This document shows positions 1 through 9,684 of a stretch of 64,000 nt of DNA, piece by piece. The notes below the pieces were generated by a model. That model saw only the letters and a program-made list of their open reading frames with translations, ran no database searches and was not told the DNA's origin. The DNA is from Dastarcus helophoroides. Its lineage: Eukaryota; Arthropoda; Insecta; Coleoptera; Bothrideridae. Both the position numbers and the translations under genes were made by a program. The number at the start of each line of letters is the position of its first letter. The first letter of the stretch is position 1. The stretch lies in assembly GCA_028583605.1 (NCBI GenBank), contig CM053327.1:36143126-36207125 (forward strand), written 5' to 3'.

Positions 1-781
1 CACGCAGGCGCCCCGCGGTGCTCCTCGGGGTCAATTTTGAATATAACACGACTGAAAAGTTGGCAAAAACACCTCTAACTTGGCCATAAATCACGACGAG
101 AATGGGGTGATTCGTTTTCTCGCGAAATGCGTTAAACACTTAAGTTCCTAGTACAGAGCGAGTGTGGAAAAGTAGGTTAAGTGGCGACGCCAACAGGTCC
201 TTCTCGAGATAGCGGGTTGTGATAAAACAGAGCCATCGGCGACACTGATATCGCCTTAAAGTCATCGTTTTTATCTGGTGTCATTAATCTTTCGACGGTG
301 CCGTTGGTAGACATTTACGCCGCGCCCGAATCTGCCCCGGACAAGTGTATTTGCGAATACGTTCATAGCCCGCATTAAATCTCGACGGGATTCGACTCTT
401 AATCTCAACAATTTCTGCTTGTAGTGGCTGCTAAACGGGCAAGTAAAAGCCTAATCCAGGAAACTTCGCACTGCTGGATATGCGCATAAAGCTTAGAGGT
501 CTGACTCCATTTCGGCGGCATATTCGTAAGGGGAGATGACAGGATCAACTTGGAGAACCGCACGAAACAATTTCTAGGCGAAATCTAGGGCAATCTGATG
601 TCTTGTCTTCGAATTAAGGGCATTCGGTAATTCAACTTGTGGAAAGTTAGGAGTATGCAACGAAAAACCCCTCAAATCAAATCTGAGATCTGACTTCAGT
701 GAAAGCAACTTGAAACACTTTCATAATTTCTTACTTATACTCTATTACAAATCTTAAGAGCTTCAAAGTTACTTTCTAGTT
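1..781. other. Unassigned non-coding sequence left of the first hAT-like element
   Basis: Moderate GC and free of the TTTCGAAA-type repeats. I looked here on the minus strand for the next Atg16 exon and found no WD40-like peptide or convincing splice pair. Confidence 0.5.
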
Positions 782-789
782 GTTAAAAC
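782..789. repeat. 8-bp target-site duplication, left (gttaaaac)
   Basis: Identical to 6547-6554 and immediately outside the terminal inverted repeat of the element at 790-6546. Confidence 0.85.
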
Positions 790-1318
790 CAGTGGCGGCT
801 CGCACATAGACTTTATGGAACTGCAGCACCCCCAGTTTCCCCTTGAAATTACTGATAACTCTTAATATAATGACTTTTTTCAAAATTTTAACTTCTTGAT
901 AATTTCGAGTTTTTTCTAAATTTTGGCTCTCCTGTAAAAAATTTGAAATTCTTTAGAAAGTTTACCTTTTTTTATAAATTTAAGCTCTACTTGAACTGTT
1001 TTTGATAACATCGAGTTTTTTATCAATTTTTTGTTTTCAAAATTTTAGCTTCTTGTCGAAAGTTGACTTTTTTGAAATTTTGAACTTTACCTAAACATTT
1101 TGGGTTTTTCAAAATGTTTTTTTTACTCCGATTTTTGAAATCGATTAAAAATTGTGACTTTTCAAATTTAGGATTTTTTCCAATATTGCCGTTTTTTTTG
1201 GAAAAATTTCTCAAAATTCCATTCATTGAAAATTCTTTTTCATATTTGAAAAATATCGAGTTTTTTAAAAGCTCAACTTTTTTTTAAATGATGGATTTTT
1301 TAAAACGTTATATTTATT

Positions 1319-1485
1319 CAAATACTTGTCCCCTGAAACCAGTTTTCTCTGTGCAGATGACAGCTTGGCTATCGAAACGCGTTAGAGCAATCTTTGTTGT
1401 GTTTTTTAATCTTTCTTGGTTTCAGGGGACAAGTTCTGTATTTCAATTTTTGATGATAACCAAGGACCAGTCCGTTCCACCAAAA
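1319..1485 (+). mobile_element. Foldback family 1, copy A (truncated at 5' side)
   Basis: The right terminus is complete and ends ccgttccaccaaaa. The left part is truncated within cttgtcccctgaaacc. The 11-bp word ttatatttatt flanks it at 1308-1318 and 1486-1496. A degraded hammerhead-like motif lies near 1342-1386: GAAACGCGTTAGAG is kept, but the first core reads gtgcaga instead of ctgaaga. Confidence 0.8.
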
Positions 1486-2189
1486 TTATATTTATTTTTC
1501 AAATTGTACCTCATTCCGGCTTTTCTCCGACTTACAAAAATTTTTGAAAATCGATTTTGTTAACAATTTTGACTTTTTTTTTCAAAATGTCGATATTTAT
1601 TAAATCTCAACATTTTTTGAAATCTTCGAACATTTCGTGAACTATTTATGAAAATGCGCCATTTTTTTTAAATATTGAGACTTTTTGAAAAGTCGACTTT
1701 TCTAAGTCGAATTTCTTTTTCATAATTTCCATTTTTCGAACATCTTGATTTTTTAAATTGTATATTTTCTTTAAAAATTCCTCTCGTCGAATTTTTGACA
1801 GCTGATTTTTTTTTTCAAAATTTTGAATTTCAAATATTTCTGCTCTCAAAAATGTTGCCTTTATATGAAGCTTTTAATTTTTTTGAAAATTTAGATATTT
1901 TTAAATGTTGACTTTTTTAAATTTCGACGTATATTGAAATTTTCGAAATTTTCTTCAAAAATTCCACTCTTTGAAAATTTGAAGTCCGATCCTTTGAAAC
2001 CTAATTTTTTTTCAAAATTTTTAATTTCAATTATTTCGAGTTCCAAAAATGTCGCCATTTAATCAAATTTTCAATTTTTTTGAAAATTTCGATATTTCTA
2101 GATGTCGACTTTTTTAAATTTCGACATCTTTTGTAATTCTAATGCACAGACCAATAGGCTTAAACATTTATTAGATTGGAAGTTTGGAA

Positions 2190-2232
2190 ACCAAAAACCG
2201 GTTTCGATCTTGTTAGATCTCGTCAGTTTGGT
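2190..2232 (-). ncRNA. Hammerhead ribozyme on the opposite arm, canonical core
   Basis: Read on the minus strand: accaaa, CTGACGA, GATCT-aaca-AGATC, GAAA, CCGG, TT, tttggt. Stem I (6 bp) and stem II (5 bp) are perfect, and the cleavage dinucleotide is UU. It differs from the partner at 2486-2528 at N7, in the stem II loop and in the cleavage base, none of which breaks the fold. Confidence 0.85.
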
Positions 2233-2485
2233 ATATCCAACTCAAATGCTAACAAATGTTCCGACAAGTAAATACTAAAGAATTCACAAACGTCAAGCGT
2301 GTGACTCTTATTACTACCACTTATTGGTCCATAGAGAAACTATGGCCATCGCCAACAATGTCGTATGCAAGTAGAATGGAACCTAGACTAAAAATTCATG
2401 ATAGTACTAAGAGGCACACGCTTGACGTCCGTGAATTCTTTAGTACTTACTTGCCGGAACATTTATTAGCATTCAAGTTGGATAT

Positions 2486-2528
2486 ACCAAACTGATGAGA
2501 TCTAGCAAGATCGAAACCGGTCTTTGGT
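2486..2528 (+). ncRNA. Hammerhead ribozyme, canonical core, minimal stem III
   Basis: Parts in order: stem I strand accaaa (2486-2491), core CTGATGA (2492-2498), stem II GATCT with loop agca and AGATC (2499-2512), core GAAA (2513-2516), palindromic CCGG with closing T (2517-2521), cleavage base C at 2522, and return strand tttggt (2523-2528), exactly complementary to accaaa. Every conserved hammerhead position is present, including the G10.1-C11.1 pair and a UH cleavage dinucleotide. The two-pair stem III predicts activity mainly as a dimer, as in Penelope-like elements. Confidence 0.88.
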
Positions 2529-3279
2529 TTCTAAACTTCGAATCTAATAAATGTTCAAACCTATTGGTCTGTGCATTAGAATCCTTGTCTTCTGGGAAAT
2601 GTTTCCTAGAGAGCAACCGCATCACTAGGTGGCAGTGTTTCAATTGTAGGTAGTTCAGCCACCTATGATTCACTATACACGCCTGGAGGGCTGCATAAAT
2701 TTGTAGCCTCGGTTGCATTATACTTGCATCTTTTGTAATCTTCGATATTTTTCGTCGACTGGTTTTAAAAACTTCAAGTATGTCAAAAATTTTGCAGTAT
2801 ATTTTGTAAAGTTTGAATTTTTTCTAGTTTCGCCTTTTTTTTTCAAAATTTAAATTTTTCTTTAACTTTTTTGAAATTTTTCACCATTTTCTTCGACTAG
2901 TTCTGTGTATTGAGATTTCTTCGAATATTTAGGCTTTTTTAAAAATTTTGACTTTTTTGAACATCTTGGCAGTTTTTCAAAATCTTTACTCCAATTATTT
3001 TGAAAATGTCGATTTTTTTGAAAGCTGGATTTTGTTTAAATTTTTGATTTTTTTCAAATCCTACCTCTTCCCCGAATGCTGTTCTTCACTTTTTTTCAAT
3101 TTTCAATTTCCTTTGAAAATTTTGTTTTTCTTAAAAATTTTGATTTTCTTAAAATTTTTGATTTTCTTAAAAATTTTGATTTTCTTAAAAATTTTGACTT
3201 TGCCGAAAATTTAAAAATCTCTACATTTTTAAAATCTTCTGGCTATTTTCGTTGACTATTTTTTAAAATGCGCCACTTT

Positions 3280-5110
3280 TTTAAATTTTTAACGTTTTTT
3301 GAAAAATGACGATTTCTGACAAATTGTTAAGATTTTATTTTATAATTTTGACTCTTTGAAGATCTTTTTGAAAATTGCGACATTTAAAAAAAATCGACCC
3401 TTTGAAAATTTTTACGTTTGTTGAAAATGTCGAGTTTTCTTGAACGTTTTTGAAATTCCCCTGCCTATTTTCTTCGACTAGTTTTTTGTTTAGGTGTTTT
3501 CGAAATTGTCAGCGTTTTATTGGAAATTTTGATTTTTTTTTAATTTTGGTAATTTTTCAAACCTTCACCCTTTTGAAATTTCTTATTTCTTTAAAAATAT
3601 GGAGTTTTTAAAAGCTGGATTTATTTCAAAATTTAGACTTTTTTTTGAACATATTTCATTTTTTTTCAAATCAAATTTTTAATTTCTTTCAAATTATCTA
3701 TTTTAGAATCCTGCTCTTCACTTTTTTCCTATTTTCAGTTTTTTTAAAAATTTCGATTTTCTTTAGCATTCCTATTTTTCTGTAAATTTAAAAATCTCAA
3801 CATTTATTCAAATTCATGACTGTTTTCATTGACAATTTTTTAGAACTCGATATTTTATAAATTTTCCATTTTTTTTTATTTTGACTGCTAACAAATTGTC
3901 GAAATTTTTTCATAACTTCGACTTTCTGACAAATTGTCAACATTTTTTTTTTATAATTTCAACTCTGAACATTTTTGGAAAATGCGACATTTTTTTTTCT
4001 AAATTTCGACTTCCTGAAAATTTATACGTTTGCTTGAAAATGTCGAGTTTTCTTCAACGTTTTTGAAATTCCCTACTATTTTCTTCGATTAGTTTTTTTT
4101 GTTTAGGTGTCTTCGAAATTGTCAGCGTTTTTTTGGAAATTTTGATTTTTTTTAATTTTGGTAATTTTTCAAATCTTCAACTTTTTGAAATTTCTCATTT
4201 CTTTGAATATATGGAGTTTTTAAAAGCTGCACTTTTTTCAAAATTTCGACTTTTTTTAAATTTTTTATGTTTTTCAAATCTTACCTTTTTTAGAATTCTG
4301 CTCTTCACTTTTTTCCAATTTTCAGTTTTTTTGAAAATTTCGATTTTCTTTAACATTCCTATTTTTCTGTAAATTTAAAAATCTCGACATTTATTCAAAT
4401 TTATGATTGTTTTCGTTGACAATTGTTTATAAATCGATATTTCTTAAATTTAATTTTTTTTTTAAATTTTGACTTAACAAATTGTCGAAGCTTTTTCATA
4501 ACTTCGTTTTTCTAACAAATTGTCAACATTTTTTTTAATAATTTCGACTCTTTGAATATATTTTTGAAAATTGCGACATTTTTTTTAAATTTCGACTTTT
4601 TGAAAATTTTTACGTTTGTTCAAATGTCGAGTTTTCTTAAACGTTTTTGAAATTTCCTACTATTCTCTTCGATTAGTTTTTTTTGTTTAGGTGTTTTTGA
4701 AATTGTCAGAGTTTTTTTGGAAATTTTAATTTTTATTTAATTTTGGTAATTTTTCAAACCTTCAACCCTTTGAAATTTCATATTTCTTTGAAAATATGGA
4801 GTTTTTAAAAGCTGCACTTTTTTCAAAATTTCGACGGTTTTTGAAATATTTCATTTTTTTTTTCAAATCTTACCTTTTTTTTAGAATTCTGCTCTTCACT
4901 TTTTTTCAATGTTCAGTTTTTTTGAAAATTTCGATTTTCTTCAACATTTCTATTTTTTCTGTAAATTTAAAAATCTCGACATCTTTTCAAATTCATGACT
5001 GTTTTCGTTGACAATTTTTTAGAACTCGAAATTTTTTAAATTTTCAATTTTTTTTTAAATTTTGACTGTAACAAATTGTCGAAATTTTTTCATAACTTCG
5101 ACTTTTTAAA
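3280..5110. repeat. Tandem repeat, ~600-bp unit, three copies
   Basis: The word gtttaggtgt recurs at 3489, 4101 and 4685, acaaattgtcgaa at about 3890, 4477 and 5068, and atggagtttttaaaagct at about 3600, 4211 and 4796. The unit is made of the same T-rich TTTCGAAA words that fill this element, so the short reading frames in it are composition artefacts. Confidence 0.75.
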
Positions 5111-5976
5111 CATCTTGACTTTCTTGAAATTTGCAATTTCTTTTTCAAAAATTTATAAAAATGTCGAGTATTTGTAAAATCAGGACCTTTTTCATAATTT
5201 AGAGTCCTGAAATTTTCGATTTTTATCAAAGCTCCAATTTATTTTCCGATTTAAAACAAAATTTAATGCCTTTAAAGATTCGGATATTTGTAAAAATTTT
5301 TAATTTTTGGCGAACTTTTTATTTTTAAAATATTTTGATTTTCTTCCAAAATTTTTAGTATGTTTAAAAATTTCCCTACTTTTTCAAAATTTTGGTTTTT
5401 TTTTTAAAGATTTCGATTTTTTTTTAACGTTTCGATTAAAATCTCTTTATTTTTTTAAATTGTTGGTTATTTTTGTCAACTATATTTCAAAACGTTTTCA
5501 GTATTTTTGTAAATTGTGATAACTTTTTTCAAAATATTTCCATTTTACACATTCAATTTATATATATTTAATGTCAAATTATAAATTAACAATTTTTACA
5601 TTTTCAAAAAGTTATTGACGCTATTTTGAAAGTTTCATTTTAAATTTTAATTCTATTTTTCGAAATTTTAAGTTTTAAATCTGTTTTAATACCAGAGTTA
5701 TTTCGAGAGTTCTTTTTCCAAGGTTGAATATTTTGTTCTATAAATTTCGACTTTTTTTCCGAAATTTGGAATTTTATCTTCACATTTCGATGTTTTATCA
5801 CTTTTTTTCGACTTTAATCCTGAAGTTGAATAATTTTTATTGAAATATTGTTAAAACCTTTGTTGCAAGTTTGAAGATTTCATCAAAATTTGGAATTTTA
5901 TCGTCAAATTTCGATGTTATATTACTTTTTTTCGACTTTAATCCTGAAGTTGAATAATTTTTATTGAAATATCGTT

Positions 5977-6218
5977 TGATGGAACGGACTGGTCCTTGGT
6001 TATCTTCAAAAATTGAAACACAGAACTTGTCCCCTGAAACCAAGAAAGATTAAAAAACACAACAAAGGTTGCTCTTCGATAGCCAAGCTGTCATCTTCAG
6101 AGGGAAAACTGTTTTCTCTCTGAAGATGACAGCTTGGCTGTCGAAACGCGTTAGAGCAACCTTTGTTGTGTTTTTTAATCTTTCTTGGTTTCAGGGGACA
6201 AGTTCTGTGTTTCAATTT
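5977..6218 (-). mobile_element. Foldback family 1, copy B
   Basis: A near-palindrome: left arm from tgatggaacggactgg, right arm ending in tttcaattt, meeting at about 6113. It is flanked by the 13-bp duplication ttgaaatatcgtt (5964-5976 and 6219-6231). The surrounding DNA is locally duplicated, and the sister unit at about 5840-5880 preserves the uninterrupted site (ttgaaatattgttaaaacc), which proves insertion. The right arm carries an intact hammerhead-like motif; the left arm has lost aacgcgtta from its copy. Confidence 0.85.
6116..6156 (+). ncRNA. Hammerhead-like ribozyme motif in foldback copy B
   Basis: Stem I ctct (6116-6119) pairs with agag (6153-6156). The core CTGAAGA (6120-6126) is followed by an extra T, then stem II GACAGC-ttg-GCTGTC (6128-6142), GAAA (6143-6146), CGCG and TT (6147-6152). 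All catalytic-core residues fit CUGANGA..GAAA..UH. The single unpaired T between A9 and stem II departs from the consensus and could lower or abolish activity. Confidence 0.65.
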
Positions 6219-6546
6219 TTGAAATATCGTTAAAACCTTTGTTGCAAATTTGACGATTTCATTCAAAAATGCCTATAAAATAATTTCAAATTTTTAATTT
6301 TTTTACCAAAACCTCGATTAATTTTTACCGGTTTCTGGAAAATAAAATCCTTTTTTTAGAAACTACAATTTTAATCTTTTAATTTCGACTGTTTTCCGAA
6401 AATGTGCTAAAATTATGTAGAAAATAAATTTACAATATGATAAAAAACTTATAAAAATTTAAAAATAAATCAGTCTGAATTTGACATAAAAGCTGAATAT
6501 TTTCTGGAGCAGCACCCCCATTTATTTTAGCTAAAAGCCGCCACTG

Positions 6547-6554
6547 GTTAAAAC
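6547..6554. repeat. 8-bp target-site duplication, right (gttaaaac)
   Basis: Identical to 782-789; closes the hAT-like element. Confidence 0.85.
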
Positions 6555-6594
6555 GATTGTTAACATTTCACCTTCAGTGATCAAATCGGGTGAA

Positions 6595-6780
6595 ATTAAA
6601 GTGTACAAGCAAGAAGTTTATCTGTGGTTGAGCACTAAGAAAGGATTTTTCGAAATTCAGTCCCTAAGGGGATGAAAATGGGCATTAAATTTTACGACGA
6701 TTAGCCCTTCGAGTTGCATACTCTCGACAAATAAAACAAATGATTGTATTTAAAACTGGCAACAGACTTTGACTCTTGCA
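6595..6780. mobile_element. Helitron-like or related element scrap
   Basis: Contains gagcactaagaaaggattt, then a cagtccctaaggggatgaaaatggg stretch (6651-6675). Similar wording recurs at 23840-24050, 39500-39590 and 49140-49685. It is a dispersed remnant with no coding capacity; the class is inferred from the copy at 49140. Confidence 0.4.
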
Positions 6781-7139
6781 AAAACAAAATATCTTTAAAG
6801 TAAATTATAATCGAAAAAATATAAAATTGGATAAAGCAACACATAAAATACGTCATAATATCTTGAAAAGAGAACATTTGGTTGGAAGTTCATCATTTTT
6901 GAATTGAGAAACGTGGTTTGAGGAAAGTAGAATGGTTCCTTAGTGATCAGAAATTTCGCTGAGTACACAACTAGTCTTCGTATAGAAGTGAAAGGATTGG
7001 ATTTTAATTTTAATTTCAATCTTTAAATTTGTTTCCTCAAATTTTCACTTCTCCACTGAAAATTTGGAAAAAAGAGTCAAAATTTTAAAATGGAAGTCAA
7101 ATTTTTTTAAATAAGCATTTCGTATTTGCCAAAGAAGAT

Positions 7140-7310
7140 CTTGATTGGATATTATAAAGAAAATTTTAATTGCTAGATTGGAAGGTTGTTTTTTAGACAG
7201 GTAACTAGACTGGAAGGTTGTTTTCTGGACAGGAAATTTTTTTCTAGACAAGAAGTTTGTTTGCTAGAGGTGGAGTTTATTCGCTAGGCAAGGTAGTGGA
7301 TTAGCTGGAG
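7140..7310. repeat. Short imperfect tandem duplication
   Basis: The phrase ctagactggaaggttgtttt and variants recur at about 7172 and 7206, followed by further ctagacaagaag/ctagaggtgg-like words. It lies just downstream of the last Atg16 exon seen and has no coding content. Confidence 0.4.
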
Positions 7311-7327
7311 TCAAGAACTCAACTTAC

Positions 7328-7412
7328 CTCAAAGAAGTAACGATTTGGTTCATCCTGAGGTCCAAGAGCTTGAGTGTGTCGTCTCTGACGCAGCACAGTA
7401 GGTACTTGGCAT
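7328..7412 (-). CDS. Atg16: Atg16 exon encoding WD40 blade 5 (partial gene)
   Basis: This 85-nt exon completes an Asp codon (G from the previous exon, AT here), encodes AKYLLCCVRDDTLKLLDLR followed by MNQIVTSL, and leaves two bases at its end. The pattern LL.C.RDD.LK..DLR is the fifth blade of the ATG16L1 propeller. The acceptor is ttttgcag above 7412 and the donor is GTAAGTT at 7327-7321. The intron separating it from 8312 is 900 bp. The next expected exon (blade 5 to 6, with a CG.DW.R-type motif in relatives) is not recognisable between 1 and 7327, so the gene continues off the left edge. Confidence 0.92.
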
Positions 7413-8311
7413 CTGCAAAACAAAATCGACCGAAAGGGTAATGTAAGTGTCGACATTAGAGTGGATCCAGAAGCGAACAATAAATTTATGCGGCTTAATA
7501 CAGTGGGAGAGCGCTGTCGCAAATCCGCCATTAAATCACCAATAAACATCACAATCAAATCCACTTCCAACTTAATGCAGCGAAGTCCGCTTAATGAGCA
7601 AGCGGCGGATTAAAATTTATGCATCGACTAACAGTTGCAGGTCCTTGTTATCGGGTGTTGTTTTTATTTCCGTTTCGGGCGTGCCCGAACGTGAGGAAGC
7701 TAGATTTATTTTATCAGGTGACAAAATTTGCATAATTAGTTTGCATTAGTGCGAATCGGGAATTCGCTCACACAATGAGCACCACTTCAATAATGACCAT
7801 TTTATTCCATTCGCCTTCGGAATAAAACACTCCTAAACTTTTCGAGCATTAACAGAAATTTACATTTACAATTAGCTCTGCTGATTTTATGTTTAGATTG
7901 GATCAGCTGGTTAATTTAACACTAGTGGCGTCCTCTATTCAAATTTCCAAGAATAGAAGATAAACTCGCGCTGGAATGGAAGACGTATAATCAAATAAAT
8001 CTCGGTGACAGAACTTGAGAATTATTAGCTTTGGGTACTTTCCAATTATACCATTTAAGTAGCCTTTTAGACTGCATTTATTGGTGATCGGCTAAGATTC
8101 TCTTAAACAACTTTTCAAAATATTCTGCATTGTCCTGCGATTTCACATTTTCTTCTGGAATCGTTACTAATTTCGTTGGCGTAACTTAAAGATTGCAATC
8201 GACTTTTTTAATCATCTTAGTGAAAGAAATAATATTTGACTTTCAAATCCTGCTGAATTGTAACCAATTTTTGATTTATTGATTCAGAGAGATATAGGGG
8301 AGTAATATTAC
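7413..8311 (-). other. Atg16 intron between blade 4 and blade 5 exons
   Basis: A 899-bp intron with GT donor at 8311 and AG acceptor at 7413. It is free of the large repeat families that fill the rest of the window. No other gene is seen in it. Confidence 0.85.
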
Positions 8312-8491
8312 CTCTTGTTAAATCCAACGATGTGACTTTGCCGTTGAGTACGATACTGTTGGCGCTGGCCTCCGATCTGGTGTCCCAAAATCTGATACTC
8401 TTGTCGAAATGGCCGCTGATGATCGTCGTACCAGAACTGTCGACCGTCACCAGATCGTTGCAACTCGAGCCGGCGAATTTCGTCTCAGTAC
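8312..8491 (-). CDS. Atg16: Atg16 exon encoding WD40 blade 4 (partial gene)
   Basis: This 180-nt exon starts with two bases that complete a Cys codon split from the exon at 30299-30419, then encodes 59 residues plus one base. It contains FAGSSCNDLV, SGHFDKSIRFWD and LNGKVTSLDL, the hallmark strings of ATG16L1 blade 4 (FAGSSCND and SGHFDKKIRFWD in vertebrates). The acceptor is tttgcacag before 8491 and the donor is GTAAT at 8311-8307. A longer open frame (8217-8738) runs into both introns, but its flanks do not resemble Atg16 and the splice sites define the exon. The intron to the previous exon is about 21.8 kb and holds hAT-like, LINE, foldback and satellite DNA. Confidence 0.95.
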
Positions 8492-9501
8492 CTGTGCAAA
8501 CAAAAAGCAACATCGTCGTCACATAAGGCTGGTAAACGATTGTCGGGTGTTTATTGTTAGAAACGGCAATAAATCTCGAATAATTTATGGTACGGAGGCG
8601 TCCGGCTAGAAATCGCGTGTTTTTGCTAATGAATCGCGAAAACACGGGTGCTATTTCTTTAAAATCAAAAAGGACATTGATCACACCAAACGCAAGCTCA
8701 TTAACGTAACGGGAATTTTTTTTTTGACGCGGGGACACCTCTAATTAAATTTGTTAGTGATAATTATTTTTCAAATGTTTTAAGCATTTTAGTGGTTTAA
8801 TTACTAAGGAATTTATGCACCGAATGACCTTAAGGTGCAGAAGCTTAAATTCCATCCAAGATTGTCGACGATAAAACTAACCGAATGTTGTAGGAGCAGC
8901 TACTTCACATAAAACAGTTTCAGGTTGTAAATGAGAAACGTAAATTCGTAGAGATTCGGGAAATTAGCCTTAGAGGCGCCTTTTTACGAAACCGAATAAC
9001 ATTTAGATAAAATTTTTAATTTGTTGATTGATCGAGTGCTAACGCAGCGGCACGATTAGTTTTGACCAGTGGCGGCTGGCGTATAAGCACTGTGGAACTG
9101 CAGCAGCCCTAATTTCGCTTACGAGTTTTTTTCTCAAAATTTTTTTAACACTTCATTACAAAATATTTTGTAGAAATTGATTTCCTTTTTATAGAAATTT
9201 TAGGTTTCCTTCACGAATTTGCGACATTTAAAAACATATTTTTTTTAAATTTTGATCAAAATCCACATTTTTAGAAACTAATTTTTATAAAAGTATTCAG
9301 AAAGAAACCGATATTTCGAGCAGCAATTAAAATGTTAAGAAAAAACTCAAATTTCTTTGAAAATGTCAACATTTTGAGAAAATAATTACAATTTCAAAAA
9401 AAAATTAGATCCAACCCATCTCGCATTTTACTATTTCTCTAAAATGATTCTAATGCATAGACCAATAGGTTTGAACATTTATTAGATTCGAAGTTTGGAA
9501 G

Positions 9502-9542
9502 CCAAAGACCCGTTTCGATCTTGTTAGATCTCGTCAGTTTGG
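9502..9542 (-). ncRNA. Hammerhead ribozyme, slightly decayed stem III
   Basis: On the minus strand: accaaa, CTGACGA, GATCT-aaca-AGATC, GAAA, CGGG, TC, tttgg. Core, stem I and stem II are intact. The stem III palindrome CCGG has become CGGG, leaving only the pairs next to the core. Confidence 0.7.
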
Positions 9543-9641
9543 TATATCCAACTCGAATGCAAACAAATGTTTCGACAAGTAATTATTAAAGAATTCACGG
9601 ACTTACTCGTCAGAACATTTGATAGCATTCGAGTTGGTTAT

Positions 9642-9684
9642 ACCAGACTGACGATATCTAACAAGATCGAAACCGGTCTTTGGT
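9642..9684 (+). ncRNA. Hammerhead ribozyme, mismatch at first stem II pair
   Basis: accaga, CTGACGA, TATCT-aaca-AGATC, GAAA, CCGG, TC, tttggt. Stem I has one G-U pair. The first stem II pair is T against C, instead of the G-C seen in copy 1. Core residues are all retained. Confidence 0.7.

Larger units (their letters stand above)
2138..2726 (+). mobile_element. Foldback family 2, copy 1, with two hammerhead ribozymes
   Basis: About 590 bp. The left arm (2138-2300) and an inverted arm (2400-2580) share the words aatgcacagaccaatagg, accggtttcgatc and gaattctttagta; the right arm is followed by a ~145-bp unique tail ending ttgcattatacttg. A 13-bp direct repeat catcttttgtaat flanks it at 2125-2137 and 2727-2739. 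It encodes no protein. Each arm holds a hammerhead ribozyme, on opposite strands. The target duplication length and the ribozyme type suggest a non-autonomous Penelope-like derivative; this placement is inference. Confidence 0.8.
790..6546. mobile_element. hAT-like DNA transposon, non-autonomous, 5.76 kb
   Basis: The element begins CAGTGGCGGCT at 790 and ends with the exact inverse AGCCGCCACTG at 6546, an 11-bp perfect terminal inverted repeat. Both sides are flanked by the same 8-bp word gttaaaac (782-789 and 6547-6554). Eight-bp target duplications and CAGTGGCG-type ends are characteristic of the hAT superfamily. A subterminal gcagcaccccca occurs near both ends. No transposase frame survives or is recognisable. 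The interior is T-rich TTTCGAAATTTT quasi-repeat carrying three foldback insertions, so it depends on a helper elsewhere. Confidence 0.85.

Noticed and set aside
1288..1563. A 91-codon plus-strand frame
   Set aside because: It lies across foldback copy A and flanking T-rich filler; its coding appearance comes from the element.
1..7327. Later Atg16 exons (blades 6-7)
   Set aside because: No CG.DW.R or GS..G.V..W-type peptide was seen on the minus strand; the gene most likely continues left of the window.
8217..8738. A 173-codon open frame as a stand-alone gene
   Set aside because: Only 8312-8491 resembles Atg16; the frame's ends lie in introns defined by good splice sites, and the N-terminal part has no similarity to any WD40 protein.
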